From: Porphyrobacter sp.
Lineage (GTDB): Bacteria > Pseudomonadota > Alphaproteobacteria > Sphingomonadales > Sphingomonadaceae
NCBI GenBank assembly: GCA_016125555.1
Contig: WGLN01000011.1
Location: 248,001 to 312,000, forward strand
Reading direction: 5' to 3'
DNA: 64,000 nt
A program made the translations under genes and the position numbers. How positions within the stretch are numbered: position 1 is the stretch's first letter; each line of letters opens with the position of its first letter. Positions 9,370 to 21,504 of the stretch are shown here, one piece after another. The notes below the pieces were generated by a model that saw only the letters and a list, made by a program, of their open reading frames with translations, did not search any database and was not told where the DNA came from.

Positions 9370-10167
9370 ATGATCGAACAGCTTCTCATCATCGGTTGCG
9401 GCAACATGGGCGGGGCGATGCTCGCCGGCTGGCTGGCATCGGGTGCGGACCCGGCGCGGTTCGCGATCCTCGATCCCGCGCTGCCCGAGGCGCCCGAGGG
9501 CGTCGCGCTCTTTCGCGATGCCTCGGAGGTGCCGGGCACGCACGACGCGGTGATGCTCGGCTTCAAGCCGCAGCAATTGCGCAGCCTCGCGCCCGGGTTG
9601 CAGGGGGTGGCGGGCGAAGGCGTGACGGTGTGCTCGCTGCTCGCCGGGATCACCCGCAATCAGCTCTCTGCCGCTTTTCCCGAGGCGGCGGGTCACGTGC
9701 GGGTGATGCCCAACCTCGCCGCGCGCATCAACAAGTCGCCGGTGATCCTGTGCGAGGCGGGGCTGGACGAGGCGGCGCGCGGCGATCTTTTCGCGCTCTA
9801 CGATGCGCTGGGCACCGCGGTGTGGCTCGACGACGAGAGCCGCTTCGACCTCGTCACCGCACTCGCCGGATCGGGGCCGGGCTTCGTTTACCGCTTCATC
9901 GACGCGCTTGCCGGGGCGGCGGAGGAGCTCGGGCTGGAGCGCGCCGAGGCCGAACAGCTCGCGGTGGCGACGGTCGACGGCGCCTCCTCGCTGGCGGGGC
10001 TTTCGGACATCGGCCCGGGCGATCTCGCCGATCGCGTGGCGAGCCCCGGCGGGATGACCCGCGAGGGGCTGAACGTGCTCGACAAGGACAAGGCGCTCCA
10101 CCGCCTGCTGGTCGAGACCCTGCGCGCCACCCGCGACAAGGGCGCGGAGCTTTCGAAGGGCGCTTAA
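9370..10167 (+). CDS. proC: Pyrroline-5-carboxylate reductase
   Basis: ProC performs the last step of proline synthesis, reduction of 1-pyrroline-5-carboxylate with NAD(P)H. The 265-residue product begins with the Rossmann motif I-I-G-C-G-N-M-G-G-A-M and ends with the signature region around G-G-M-T-R-E-G-L. F-K-P-Q and the S-L-L-A-G-I segment are also typical. The ATG at 9370 directly precedes the Rossmann strand; earlier in-frame codons belong to a shadow frame over the previous gene. proB, which acts earlier in the same pathway, lies about 6 kb downstream in this window. Confidence 0.95.
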   Translation: MIEQLLIIGCGNMGGAMLAGWLASGADPARFAILDPALPEAPEGVALFRDASEVPGTHDAVMLGFKPQQLRSLAPGLQGVAGEGVTVCSLLAGITRNQLSAAFPEAAGHVRVMPNLAARINKSPVILCEAGLDEAARGDLFALYDALGTAVWLDDESRFDLVTALAGSGPGFVYRFIDALAGAAEELGLERAEAEQLAVATVDGASSLAGLSDIGPGDLADRVASPGGMTREGLNVLDKDKALHRLLVETLRATRDKGAELSKGA

Positions 10168-10308
10168 GATTAACGGCTGTTAAGCTGAACCAATTGCATG
10201 CTTTGCACGCCGGTTTCGCTTGAAATGGCCCTTGGAAACCCCGATATTCGCCCCATGAGAAAGCGCGGCGTTTCGCGCTTCGATGAAAGGACCGAAAGGT
10301 TTCGCACA

Positions 10309-11046
10309 ATGGCTGACTGGAATGACACCCCGCGCAATGCGCAGCGCTTCGGCTCGGTGCCGCGCGCCGGAGGCGCGGTTGCCGGTCGTTACGACGAGGG
10401 CCTGCGCAAGTACATGCTCTCGATCTACAACCACATGGCCTCGGCGGTGCTGCTGACCGGGATCGTCGCGCTGATCGCGGCGAACACCGGGATCACGCTG
10501 GCGCTGGTCGGCACCCCGCTGATCTGGCTGGTGATGCTCGCGCCGCTCGGCTTCGTGCTGGCGATGAGCTTCGGCCTCAACAAGATGAGCCAGGGCACGC
10601 TCAACGTGCTGTTCTGGTCCTATGCCGCGGTGATGGGCCTGTCGCTGTCGACGATCTTCCTCGTCTACACCGGGCAGTCGATCGCCACGACCTTCTTCGC
10701 GACCGCGGGCGCCTTCGCGGGGCTGAGCCTTTACGGCTACACCACCAAGAAGGACCTGTCGGGCTTCGGCAGCTTCCTGGTGATGGGGGTGATCGGGCTG
10801 ATCATCGCCAGCCTCATCAATCTGTTCGTGCAGTCGACCGCGTTCTCCTTCGTGATCAGCGCCCTCGGCGTGCTGATCTTCGCGGGGCTGACCGCCTACG
10901 ACACGCAGCGGCTGAAGGAGCAGTACACTTACCTGCGCGGCACCGAGTTCATGGGCAAGGCCGTGATCATGGGCGCGCTGAACCTGTACCTCGACTTCAT
11001 CAACCTGTTCATGTTCCTGCTGCGCTTCATGGGCAGCCGCGAATAA
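10309..11046 (+). CDS. Bax inhibitor-1/YccA family membrane protein
   Basis: The 245-residue protein has a short soluble N-terminus and about seven hydrophobic segments, the pattern of the BI-1/YccA (TMBIM) family of inner-membrane proteins; E. coli YccA modulates FtsH. The A-Y-D-T-Q segment near the end (residues about 199-203) holds the acidic residue linked to pH-gated ion conductance in this family, and the terminal L-Y-L-D-F-I-N-L-F segment is characteristic. The ATG at 10309 follows a GAAAGG ribosome site; codons upstream to 10198 are open but lack support. A terminator hairpin follows the stop. Confidence 0.88.
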   Translation: MADWNDTPRNAQRFGSVPRAGGAVAGRYDEGLRKYMLSIYNHMASAVLLTGIVALIAANTGITLALVGTPLIWLVMLAPLGFVLAMSFGLNKMSQGTLNVLFWSYAAVMGLSLSTIFLVYTGQSIATTFFATAGAFAGLSLYGYTTKKDLSGFGSFLVMGVIGLIIASLINLFVQSTAFSFVISALGVLIFAGLTAYDTQRLKEQYTYLRGTEFMGKAVIMGALNLYLDFINLFMFLLRFMGSRE

Positions 11047-11093
11047 TCGCAAGACGCGGGGCGAACCGTCCCACACAGGTGTTGAAATGTCGG

Positions 11094-11130
11094 ATGCCCG
11101 GGGCCTTTCCATAGGCTCCGGGCATTTGCT
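11094..11130 (+). terminator. Probable intrinsic terminator after the BI-1 family gene
   Basis: ATGCCCGG (11094-11101) pairs with CCGGGCAT (11118-11125), with inner GCCT/AGGC pairing, followed by a moderately T-rich TTTGCTTTGTTA. The position, 47 bases after the stop, suits a terminator, though the T tract is interrupted. Confidence 0.6.
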
Positions 11131-11226
11131 TTGTTACGTGACGGGGCTATCTCCGCGGCTTCAGGCTGCAGCAAGTCGCAGGCGGGCAGGAGCGCCCGCA
11201 TCAAAGCAGCACGAGAGGATGCCATT

Positions 11227-12183
11227 TTGACACGTCTGCCCCCGCAGCAAGCCCCGTCGCCTGCGCCCGTCGCCGCCGCCGGGCGCGAGCGCCGCACGCC
11301 CTTCGGATTGAAGATCACGATGGTCGCCGCGGGCGCGGCGCTGCTCGCCGCCTGCGCGACCACCCCGCCGCCGCCGCCTCCGCCGCCCCCGCCGCCGCCG
11401 CCGCCGCCGGTGGTCGAGGCGGTGCCCTATCGTCCGCTGCCGCCGGGCGGGGCCCATTATGTCATGAACATCCCGCCGCGCGGGGCCGACGGGCGGCGCA
11501 TCACCGTCAATTCCGGGTTGGGCGACGATGAACTCGTGTGGCACCTGCGCTCGGCCTGGAATGTCGCCGCGCTCAATTGCCTCGCGCCCGAATACGAGCC
11601 GATCCTCCAAGGCTACCGTGCCTTCCTCACCGACAATGTCCGCGCGCTCAAGGCGGTCAACGACCGGATCGAGAAGGCCTATGCCCGCGATCACAAGACC
11701 CGCCGCGAGGCGATCGTCGCGCGCGACGGGGTGACCACGCAGGTCTACAACTTCTTCGCGCTGCCCGCCGCGCGCGCCGGTTTCTGCCGCGCCGCGCTCG
11801 ACATGGCGAACCGCGCGCTGGCGCTGCCGCCCAAGGATCCGCTCGCCTTCGCCCGCGCCAATTTCGACGGCCTGCTGGTGCCGTTCGAGACTTTCTTCGA
11901 CGAATACGAGGCCTATCAGCGCGCCTCGGCCGAATGGGACGCGAAGTGGGGCGCGATGTATGGTGCCTCGCAGCCCGGCTGGGTGGCGGTGCAGCAGGCC
12001 CGCGCCGAGGGGGTGCCGGTGCCGGGCGTCGCCGACCTGAACGGACAGGGGCTCGAGGTGAAGACCGTGATCGACCCCGAGACCGGGCTTCCCGTGCCGG
12101 TCGTCCCGGTCGACGAGCGGGTGACCTCGCAGCCGGTGGTGCAGCCCATTCCCTCCGATCCCGGGGCGGCTTCGGGAGAGTGA
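11227..12183 (+). CDS. Putative lipoprotein with a 15-proline tract
   Basis: I do not recognise a characterised function. From a TTG at 11227 (GAGAGGA ribosome site eight bases upstream) the product is 318 residues: a 24-residue basic/Pro-rich head, a hydrophobic segment ending in the lipobox L-A-A-C, then T-T and fifteen consecutive prolines, and a soluble domain of about 270 residues. An alternative start is the ATG at 11320, just before the hydrophobic core, giving a standard lipoprotein signal. The C-terminal domain has regular helices with many Arg/Glu and two Cys positions. Similar uncharacterised lipoproteins occur in sphingomonads. Location in the outer membrane or periplasm is inferred from the lipobox. 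Confidence 0.65.
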   Translation: MTRLPPQQAPSPAPVAAAGRERRTPFGLKITMVAAGAALLAACATTPPPPPPPPPPPPPPPVVEAVPYRPLPPGGAHYVMNIPPRGADGRRITVNSGLGDDELVWHLRSAWNVAALNCLAPEYEPILQGYRAFLTDNVRALKAVNDRIEKAYARDHKTRREAIVARDGVTTQVYNFFALPAARAGFCRAALDMANRALALPPKDPLAFARANFDGLLVPFETFFDEYEAYQRASAEWDAKWGAMYGASQPGWVAVQQARAEGVPVPGVADLNGQGLEVKTVIDPETGLPVPVVPVDERVTSQPVVQPIPSDPGAASGE

Positions 12184-12295
12184 CGCAGGGCCGCGCGAAG
12201 CTGTGAAAATCGGCGTTGCAAGCCTCGCCGCTTCCCGCTAATGCGCGCGCCTGCCCGCCGGGGAACGCCCCGGACACGGGCCGGAAAGCTGGAAC

Positions 12296-12371
<76 letters not shown>

Positions 12372-12385
12372 GTTAGACGCAAAAG

Positions 12386-12413
12386 GCCTTCCCTTGCCGG
12401 GGAAGGCTTTTTT
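12386..12413 (+). terminator. Rho-independent terminator of the tRNA-Ala gene
   Basis: Perfect 8-bp stem GCCTTCCC (12386-12393) / GGGAAGGC (12400-12407), six-base loop, followed by TTTTTT. The AAAA before the stem could also pair with the T run, so it may work in both directions. Confidence 0.85.
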
Positions 12414-12477
12414 GTTGCGACATTCGAGGGCGCGAGAAACCCGAGGATTGCGCGCGCGGCGGCGAGCGCCTAACACC

Positions 12478-12652
12478 AGAACACGCCTCGGTAACGGGAA
12501 TGCGGTGCAAATCCGCAGCTGTCCCTGCAACTGTAAGCGGTGAGTCTGGGGTGCGCGCTCTCCGACAGGAGGGCAGCCACTGGGGGTCTTCGGACCATCC
12601 GGGAAGGCGAGCGCCCCACACGCTGATCCGCGAGCCAGGAGACCGACCGGGA
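12478..12652 (+). ncRNA. Cobalamin riboswitch
   Basis: The leader of the TonB-dependent receptor gene carries the hallmarks of an adenosylcobalamin riboswitch: GGGAATGCGGTGCAAATCC-type core at about 12496, CTGTCCCTGCAACTGTAAG at about 12519, the GCCACTG...GGGAAGG element at 12576-12606 and the B12 box GAGCCAGGAGACCGACC at 12632-12648. It lies about 140 bases upstream of the GTG start of btuB. Such elements switch off expression when cobalamin is abundant. Exact ends are approximate. Confidence 0.93.
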
Positions 12653-12789
12653 CGTGTCGCTCTATGCCCGGCTCAGGGATTGGCCAGGCGCGGAAAACAG
12701 ACTTTCGTCACGAGCGACATCGCCGGGCTGTGCGGGGGAGGGTTCGCCCCCTCGCGGCCGTGAATGTTGCTTGCGGACGGGAGGTATCC

Positions 12790-15919
<3,130 letters not shown>

Positions 15920-15970
15920 CCGCGCGCGGAAACGCGCCGAAACGAACACGAGAATGACCGGGGGCAACCC

Positions 15971-17104
15971 ATGAAAATCGAGAGCCTGCTCGACTTCCGC
16001 GATATCGAGAAATGCCCGCGCCTGGTGATCAAGCTGGGCTCGGCGCTGCTGGTGCACGACGACGGCCAGCTGCGCTACGAATGGCTGCGCAGCGTCGCCA
16101 GCGAGGTCGCCGGCGCGCGCGAGCGCGGACAGGAGATCATCGTCGTGTGCTCGGGCGCGGTGGCGCTCGGCGCCTCGCTGCTCGGCCTGCCGGGCGGCGG
16201 GCGCGAGACGCTCGCCCATGCGCAGGCGGCGGCCTCGGCCGGTCAGGTGTTCCTGATCGCCACCTGGGCGCAGCTGCTCGCCGAATACAACCTCGTGGCA
16301 GGGCAAATGCTGCTGACGCTCGACGACCTCGAGGGGCGGCGGCGCTATCTCAACGCCTCCGAGACGCTGCGCGAACTGCTCGCGCGCGGGGCGGTGCCGA
16401 TCATCAACGAGAACGATTCGATCGCCACCAGCGAGATCCGCTTCGGCGACAACGATCGGCTGGCGGCACGCGTCGCGCAGGCGGCCTCGGCGCAGGGGGT
16501 GCTGCTGCTCACCGATGTCGAGGGGCTCTACGACCGCGACCCCGCCCATCCCGAGGCCGAGTTCCTGCCCGAGGTGCGCGGCGTGACCGAGGAGATTCAC
16601 CGCATGGCGAGCGGCAAGTCCTCCTCGGGCAAGGGATCGGGCGGCATGACTTCCAAGCTGCTCGCCGCCGAGATCGCCGAGCGCACCGGCATCGCCCTCG
16701 CCATCATCAAGGGGGTGGAGGAACTGCCCATCGCCCGCGCCATGGCGGCGAACCGGGGGACGCTGTTCCTCCCCAAGCGCGACGACAATGCCTGGAAGAG
16801 CTGGATCGGCGGACGCCTGCGCTTCAACGGCTCGATCCGCGTCGATCGCGGCTGCGTGGAGGCGCTGCACCGCGGCAAGAGCATCCTCGCGGCGGGCATC
16901 ATCGGGGTCTATGGCGAGTTCGAGCGCGGCGATGTCATCAAGGTCGAAGGGCCGGACGGCAAGATGATCGCCAAGGGCATGATCGAATATGACTGGGACG
17001 AATGCGACGCGATCAAGGGGCTGCGCAGCGAGGAGGTTGCCGAGCGGCTTGGCCACCTGCCGCGCGCCTGCGTGATCCACCGCGATCACCTGGTGCTGCT
17101 GTGA
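15971..17104 (+). CDS. proB: Glutamate 5-kinase
   Basis: ProB phosphorylates glutamate to gamma-glutamyl phosphate, the committed and proline-inhibited step of proline synthesis. The 377-residue protein has an amino-acid kinase domain (K-L-G-S-A at 21-25, N-E-N-D-S at 146-150, F-G-D-N-D at 158-162) followed by a C-terminal PUA domain (about 280-365). The ATG at 15971 is preceded by GGGGCAACCC. proA is not visible downstream; an epimerase-like gene follows after ten bases instead. Confidence 0.95.
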   Translation: MKIESLLDFRDIEKCPRLVIKLGSALLVHDDGQLRYEWLRSVASEVAGARERGQEIIVVCSGAVALGASLLGLPGGGRETLAHAQAAASAGQVFLIATWAQLLAEYNLVAGQMLLTLDDLEGRRRYLNASETLRELLARGAVPIINENDSIATSEIRFGDNDRLAARVAQAASAQGVLLLTDVEGLYDRDPAHPEAEFLPEVRGVTEEIHRMASGKSSSGKGSGGMTSKLLAAEIAERTGIALAIIKGVEELPIARAMAANRGTLFLPKRDDNAWKSWIGGRLRFNGSIRVDRGCVEALHRGKSILAAGIIGVYGEFERGDVIKVEGPDGKMIAKGMIEYDWDECDAIKGLRSEEVAERLGHLPRACVIHRDHLVLL

Positions 17105-17114
17105 GGCAGCGCAA

Positions 17115-18032
17115 ATGAGCACGCTGGCGCTGACCGGGGCGACCGGCTTCGTCGGCAGCGCGGTGGTGGAGGCAGCGCTGGGCGCGGGCCACCAGCTGCG
17201 CGCGTTGACGCGGCGCAATCAGCCTCCGCGCGAGGGCGTCGAATGGGTGCGCGGCGACCTGGCCGATCTGCCCGCGCTCGCCGACCTGTGCGAGGGCGCC
17301 GACGCGATGGTCCACGTCGCCGGGCTCACCAACACCCCCGATCCGGCCGACTTCGAGGAGGCCAACGTCACCGGCACCGCGCGCGTGGTGGAGGCGATGC
17401 GCACCGCGGGCATGAAGCGGCTGGTGTTCGTCTCCTCGCTCGCCGCGCGCGAACCGAAGCTTTCGGCCTATGGCGCATCCAAGGCACGCGCCGAGACGGT
17501 GGTCGAGGCGAGCGGGCTCGACTGGACGATCATCCGCCCGCCGGCGGTCTATGGTCCGCGCGACAGCGACATGCTCGACCTGTTCCGCGCCGCGAAATGG
17601 GGCGTGGTGCCGCTGCCGCCGGGCGGGGCGACCTCGATCATCCATTCGGACGATCTGGCGAGGCTGCTGGTGACGATCGCGGTGGCCAATCCCGCGCCGA
17701 TTGCCAAGAAAATCTACGAGCCGGACGACGGGCGCGAGGGCGGGTGGAGCCACAAGGAACTCGCTGCCGCGATCGGGCGCGCGGTGGGGCGCGGTAGCGT
17801 GTTCGCGCCGCACCTGCCGCGCACCGTGCTCGATCTTGCCGCCGCGACCGACCGCCTGCTGCGCGGCGACCGGGCGAAGCTCACCCCCGACCGGGTCGGC
17901 TACATGGCGCACCCCAACTGGGTTGCACGTTTCGACCGCGCCGTGCCGCCGGGCATCTGGCAGCCGGAAATCGCGGGTGAGGAGGGGCTGAAGGCGACCG
18001 CCGAATGGTACCGGCGCGAGGGGTGGCTTTAG
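17115..18032 (+). CDS. NAD(P)-dependent epimerase/dehydratase family (extended SDR) protein
   Basis: The 305-residue protein is an extended short-chain dehydrogenase: an N-terminal Rossmann motif T-G-A-T-G-F-V-G (residues 7-14), H-V-A-G-L-T near residue 70, and an active-site Y-G-A-S-K. It resembles complex-I NDUFA9-like or nucleoside-sugar epimerase proteins, and the substrate cannot be read from sequence. It starts ten bases after proB and probably shares its transcript. Its stop overlaps the stop of the convergent gene by four bases. Confidence 0.82.
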   Translation: MSTLALTGATGFVGSAVVEAALGAGHQLRALTRRNQPPREGVEWVRGDLADLPALADLCEGADAMVHVAGLTNTPDPADFEEANVTGTARVVEAMRTAGMKRLVFVSSLAAREPKLSAYGASKARAETVVEASGLDWTIIRPPAVYGPRDSDMLDLFRAAKWGVVPLPPGGATSIIHSDDLARLLVTIAVANPAPIAKKIYEPDDGREGGWSHKELAAAIGRAVGRGSVFAPHLPRTVLDLAAATDRLLRGDRAKLTPDRVGYMAHPNWVARFDRAVPPGIWQPEIAGEEGLKATAEWYRREGWL

Positions 18033-18613
18033 CTGATCGTCACATCCTCGGGCCGGCGGCATTCGCCATCAGACGCAGTGGCTTGGGTGTAGGTCCGCTC
18101 CCAGCACCGTTCGAATGCCTCAAGAATATCCAGATTGAGCGGCCACTTGACCTTTACGGGGCTGCCGTCTGCCCGGACTGCTCGGATGGCGGAAGGCGCC
18201 GGCACGCCCTTCAGTCGTTCGATTGCGAACCTGAGCGCTTCGCGGTCACGACCGAGAAAGGCGATCGTGCCATCTATGTAGAAGTTCCAGCCTGCGCGAT
18301 CCTGATGCGATGGCTTGTAAGCCAGCCTAAGCAAAGCGATCGCCTCGTCGGTCTGTCCGGCGTAGGCCCGCATCTGGCCTTCATGGGTGTAGAGCATCTG
18401 CGTGTGGTCACGCTTCTCGTGCCGCCAGGCGCGGATCAGTTCGGCCGCTTCGGCATAGCAGCCGCGCTCGTAGAGGCCGCGCCACCCACCGTCGGGAAGA
18501 GTCTGATCGAAGGCCTGCCGATCAAGCGCCAGCATGGCTTCCAGATCGTAGGAGCAATCGGGCGCAGGAGCCGGTTCTGCGGGCTGGGCGGCGGCGAGGA
18601 GCAGGGCAAGCAT
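18029..18613 (-). CDS. Hypothetical exported protein with TPR-like helices
   Basis: I do not recognise a named family. The 194-residue product begins with a short hydrophobic stretch (M-L-A-L-L-L-A-A-A) and a Pro/Ala-rich segment that could be a signal peptide, followed by helical pairs (Y-E-R-G-C-Y-A-E-A-A-E-L-I; A-G-Q-T-D-E-A-I-A-L-L-R-L-A) resembling tetratricopeptide units. Similar small TPR-type periplasmic proteins occur in Erythrobacteraceae. It appears less GC-biased than the genes around it. It converges on the epimerase gene and is separated by 41 bases from the cysH stop, so it may be a tail gene of the sulfate operon or stand alone. Confidence 0.6.
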   Translation of the reverse strand: MLALLLAAAQPAEPAPAPDCSYDLEAMLALDRQAFDQTLPDGGWRGLYERGCYAEAAELIRAWRHEKRDHTQMLYTHEGQMRAYAGQTDEAIALLRLAYKPSHQDRAGWNFYIDGTIAFLGRDREALRFAIERLKGVPAPSAIRAVRADGSPVKVKWPLNLDILEAFERCWERTYTQATASDGECRRPEDVTIS

Positions 18614-18654
18614 GGTGACAGGCTAACGCATTGCCGCGCCTTGCGGAAGCACCC

Positions 18655-19431
18655 TTAAAGGAACGGTTCCTCGCCGGGCTTGTGGATGCCGCATTCGGTC
18701 TTGTCCCAGCCCTTCCACCGGCCCGAGCGCGGGTCCTCGCCCGGCGCCACTTGGCTGGTGCAGGGCGAACAGCCGATCGAGGGGTAGCCCTGCGCGATCA
18801 GCGGGTGGCGGGGGAGGTCGTGGGCGATGAAATGGCCCTCGATCTGCCCTGCGTCCCAATCGATCAGCGGGTTGATCTTGAGGCGCCCCTGCGCGTCCGA
18901 AGTGTCCACCTCGAAGCGCGGCAGGTTGGCGCGGGTCGAGGACTGGAACGCCTTTCTCCCGGTGAAACTCGCGTCATAGGCGGCGAGCGCCTTTTCCAGC
19001 GGGCGGACCTTGCGGATTTCGCAGCACCCGTCGGGGTCGTAGGACCACCTGAGGCCGGTTTCGTCCTTCTTCGCAAGCTCCGCCGCATCGGGGGTCAGCA
19101 CCACGAGGTTGAGGCCGAGCCGTTCCACCAGCGTGTCGCGATAGGCGAGCGTCTCGGCGAAGTGCTTGCCGGTGTCGAGGAACAGCACCGGGATCGACGG
19201 GTCGACGCTGGCGACGAGGTGCAGCAGCACCGCGCTTTCCGCGCCGAAGCTCGACACCACGGCGAGGTCGCCCGCGAGCCGGTCGCGGATCACCGCCTCC
19301 AGCATTTCCTGCGTCGAGGAGCCGCGGAACATGCGGTTGAGCCGCAGCGCATCGTGTTCCGTGAAGCGCGGGGCGAGGTCGAGCCGGTCGCGGGTGCGGT
19401 CGGCCGCGGGACTGGCGGCGTCAGGTTTCAC
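18655..19431 (-). CDS. cysH: Phosphoadenylyl/adenylyl-sulfate reductase (4Fe-4S type)
   Basis: CysH reduces activated sulfate (APS or PAPS) to sulfite with thioredoxin. The 258-residue protein has the nucleotide-binding loop S-S-F-G-A-E-S (60-66), C-C at 136-137 and C-S-P-C at 221-224, which together ligate a [4Fe-4S] cluster and mark the APS-reductase type, and the catalytic E-C-G-I-H (Cys 247). The start is a GTG at 19431 with GGAGAAG upstream, overlapping the end of the DUF934 gene by 11 bases; a longer frame to 19482 would add 17 basic residues. Last gene of the siroheme/sulfite-reduction operon. Confidence 0.92.
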   Translation of the reverse strand: MKPDAASPAADRTRDRLDLAPRFTEHDALRLNRMFRGSSTQEMLEAVIRDRLAGDLAVVSSFGAESAVLLHLVASVDPSIPVLFLDTGKHFAETLAYRDTLVERLGLNLVVLTPDAAELAKKDETGLRWSYDPDGCCEIRKVRPLEKALAAYDASFTGRKAFQSSTRANLPRFEVDTSDAQGRLKINPLIDWDAGQIEGHFIAHDLPRHPLIAQGYPSIGCSPCTSQVAPGEDPRSGRWKGWDKTECGIHKPGEEPFL

Positions 19432-19882
19432 GGCGCTTCTCCGCGATGGTTCGGCGCGCATCGGCGGCACTCTGGTAGACATTGTTCCAGGTGGCGAAGG
19501 CGCGCTTCGCGTCCTCGTGGTCGAGCCGCCGGTCGGGGGCGAAGCTGTCGAACCCGCAGCGGCGCATGTGGCTCAATTGGTCGACGAGCACATCGCCCAC
19601 CGCGCGCAGTTCGCCCGCATAGCCCGCCTCGCGCAGGATCCGCGCGGCGGAATAGCCGCGCCCGTCGCCGAAGGCGGGGAAATTGATCTCGACCAGCGCG
19701 AGCCGGTCGAGAAAGGGCAGCAGCGCGCGCGCATCGTCGCCCGGTTCGATCCGCACGGCATTGGCGTTGGTCTGTTCGAGTGCGGCGTCGACAGTCACGG
19801 TGCCGTGATCGACCGGCTCGTCGTCGCGGAAGCGGAACTGCACCTCGTCGGGGGAAGTGCCGAGGTCGCGCGCGTCAGCCAT
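19421..19882 (-). CDS. DUF934 family protein (sulfite-reduction operon)
   Basis: This 153-residue protein belongs to DUF934, which is almost always encoded between sulfite reductase and cysH in alphaproteobacteria. The conserved region includes V-E-I-N-F-P-A-F-G-D-G-R-G-Y-S-A-A-R, A-V-G-D-V-L-V-D-Q and the C-R/G-F-D-S-F segment. Its exact role is unknown, but conserved linkage points to assembly or electron supply for assimilatory sulfite reductase. It overlaps cysI by eight bases upstream and cysH downstream, so the three genes are translationally coupled. Confidence 0.88.
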   Translation of the reverse strand: MADARDLGTSPDEVQFRFRDDEPVDHGTVTVDAALEQTNANAVRIEPGDDARALLPFLDRLALVEINFPAFGDGRGYSAARILREAGYAGELRAVGDVLVDQLSHMRRCGFDSFAPDRRLDHEDAKRAFATWNNVYQSAADARRTIAEKRRET

Positions 19883-21503
19883 AAAGCGCCTCCTTGAACG
19901 GCTCCATGCCGATGCGGCGATAAGTATCGAGGAAGCGTTCCCCCTGCTCGCGGGCGGCGAGATAGACGTCGGTCACCTTCTCGACCGCGGCGATCACCCC
20001 GTCCTCGTCGAAGCCGGGTCCGGTGATCCTGGCGAGGGCCACGTCCTCGGCCTCGCTGCCGCCGAGCGAGAGCTGGTAGTTCTCGGTCCCCTTCTTGTCG
20101 ACGCCGAGGATGCCGATGTGGCCCGCATGGTGGTGCCCGCAGGCGTTGATGCAGCCGGAGATCTTGAGCTTCAGTTCGCCCAGTTCGCCGGTCCGTCCGG
20201 TCGCCGCGAACCGTTCCGAAATGCGCTGGGCGAGCGGGATCGAGCGCGCGTTGGCGAGGCTGCAATAATCGAGGCCGGGGCAGGCGATGATGTCCTCGAT
20301 CGTGTCCATGTTTGGGCTGCCGAGGCCCGCCGCATCGAGCTCGGCCCACAGGGCGGGCAGATCGGCAATCGCCACGTGCGGCAGCAGCAGGTTCTGCGTG
20401 TGCATCACCCGCAGCTCGTCGAAGGAATAGTCCCGCGCGAGCCGGGCCACGAGCCGCATCTGTTCGGACGTGGCATCGCCGGGGATTCCGCCGACGGGCT
20501 TGAGGCTGATGACGGCCGAGACGTAGGCATCGTGCTTGTGGCGGTGGGTGTTGCGATCCACCCACAGCGCGAAATCGGGATCGGAGCGGTCGATCACCCG
20601 GGCGCCTTCTGCGAAGGGCGGATCGGCGAAGAAGGCGGCGATCCGCGCCAGTTCCTCGCGCGGCGGCTCGACCCCGACGCTCAAGAGGTGCGCGAATTCC
20701 TCCTCCACCTGGCGGGTGTATTCCTCGGCGCCCAACTCGTGGACGAGGATCTTGATGCGCGCCTTGTACTTGTTGTCGCGCCGGCCATAGCGGTTGTAGA
20801 CCCGCAGGCAGGCCTCGGCATAGGTCACCAGCTGATCGAGCGGCACGAAGTCGCGCACCAGCGGCGCGATCATCGGGGTGCGGCCCATGCCGCCGCCGAC
20901 ATAGAACTGCGCGCCGAGTTCGCCGTCGCGCGAAACGATGCGGATGCCGATGTCGTGGAGCCGCATCGCCGCGCGGTCCTTTTCCGAGGCAATGACGGCG
21001 ATCTTGAACTTGCGCGGCAGGTAGGTGAACTCCGGGTGGAAGCTCGACCACTGGCGCAGCAGCTCGGCATAGGGGCGCGGGTCCGCCACCTCGTCGTGCG
21101 CGGCGCCCGCGAAGTGATCGGAGCTGATGTTGCGGATGCAGTTGCCGCTGGTCTGGATGGCGTGCATTTCGACCTTCGAGAGGTCTTCGAGCGCGTCGGC
21201 GGCGTCCTCCAGCCTGATCCAGTTGTACTGGATGTTCTGGCGCGTGGTGAAGTGCCCGTAGCCGCGATCATACTTGTCGGCGATGTCCGCCAGCGCCTCC
21301 ATCTGGCGGCTGCTGAGCGTGCCGTAGGGGATCGCGACGCGCAGCATATAGGCGTGGAGTTGCAGGTAGAGCCCGTTCATCAGCCTGAGCGGCTTGAACT
21401 GGTCCTCGGTCAGCTTGCCCTCGAGCCGGCGACGGGCCTGATCGCGGAACTCCGCGACGCGGGCGTCGACCATCTGCTGATCGTATAAATCGTAACGGTA
21501 CAT
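19875..21503 (-). CDS. cysI: Sulfite/nitrite reductase, siroheme [4Fe-4S] hemoprotein
   Basis: The enzyme reduces sulfite (or nitrite) by six electrons using coupled siroheme and [4Fe-4S]. The 542-residue protein has both ferredoxin-like half domains and the cluster-binding pair C-P-G-L-D-Y-C and C-I-N-A-C-G, followed by G-H-H-H-A-G-H-I-G-I-L-G. Because it sits with cysH, DUF934 and a siroheme-making methyltransferase, sulfite is the likely substrate. The start at 21503 begins M-Y-R-Y-D, the usual start of this family. It lies one base after the DUF2849 stop. Confidence 0.92.
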   Translation of the reverse strand: MYRYDLYDQQMVDARVAEFRDQARRRLEGKLTEDQFKPLRLMNGLYLQLHAYMLRVAIPYGTLSSRQMEALADIADKYDRGYGHFTTRQNIQYNWIRLEDAADALEDLSKVEMHAIQTSGNCIRNISSDHFAGAAHDEVADPRPYAELLRQWSSFHPEFTYLPRKFKIAVIASEKDRAAMRLHDIGIRIVSRDGELGAQFYVGGGMGRTPMIAPLVRDFVPLDQLVTYAEACLRVYNRYGRRDNKYKARIKILVHELGAEEYTRQVEEEFAHLLSVGVEPPREELARIAAFFADPPFAEGARVIDRSDPDFALWVDRNTHRHKHDAYVSAVISLKPVGGIPGDATSEQMRLVARLARDYSFDELRVMHTQNLLLPHVAIADLPALWAELDAAGLGSPNMDTIEDIIACPGLDYCSLANARSIPLAQRISERFAATGRTGELGELKLKISGCINACGHHHAGHIGILGVDKKGTENYQLSLGGSEAEDVALARITGPGFDEDGVIAAVEKVTDVYLAAREQGERFLDTYRRIGMEPFKEALYG

Positions 21504-21504
21504 C

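Noticed and set aside
10164..10183. CtrA-like repeats of TTAA after proC
   Set aside because: The pair TTAA-N6-TTAA at 10170-10183 misses the required seven-base spacer, and the first TTAA is part of the proC stop region.
11341..11412. GCC/CCG triplet run as a possible microsatellite or CRISPR-like repeat
   Set aside because: It lies in frame within a lipoprotein gene and encodes the proline tract; there are no spacers.
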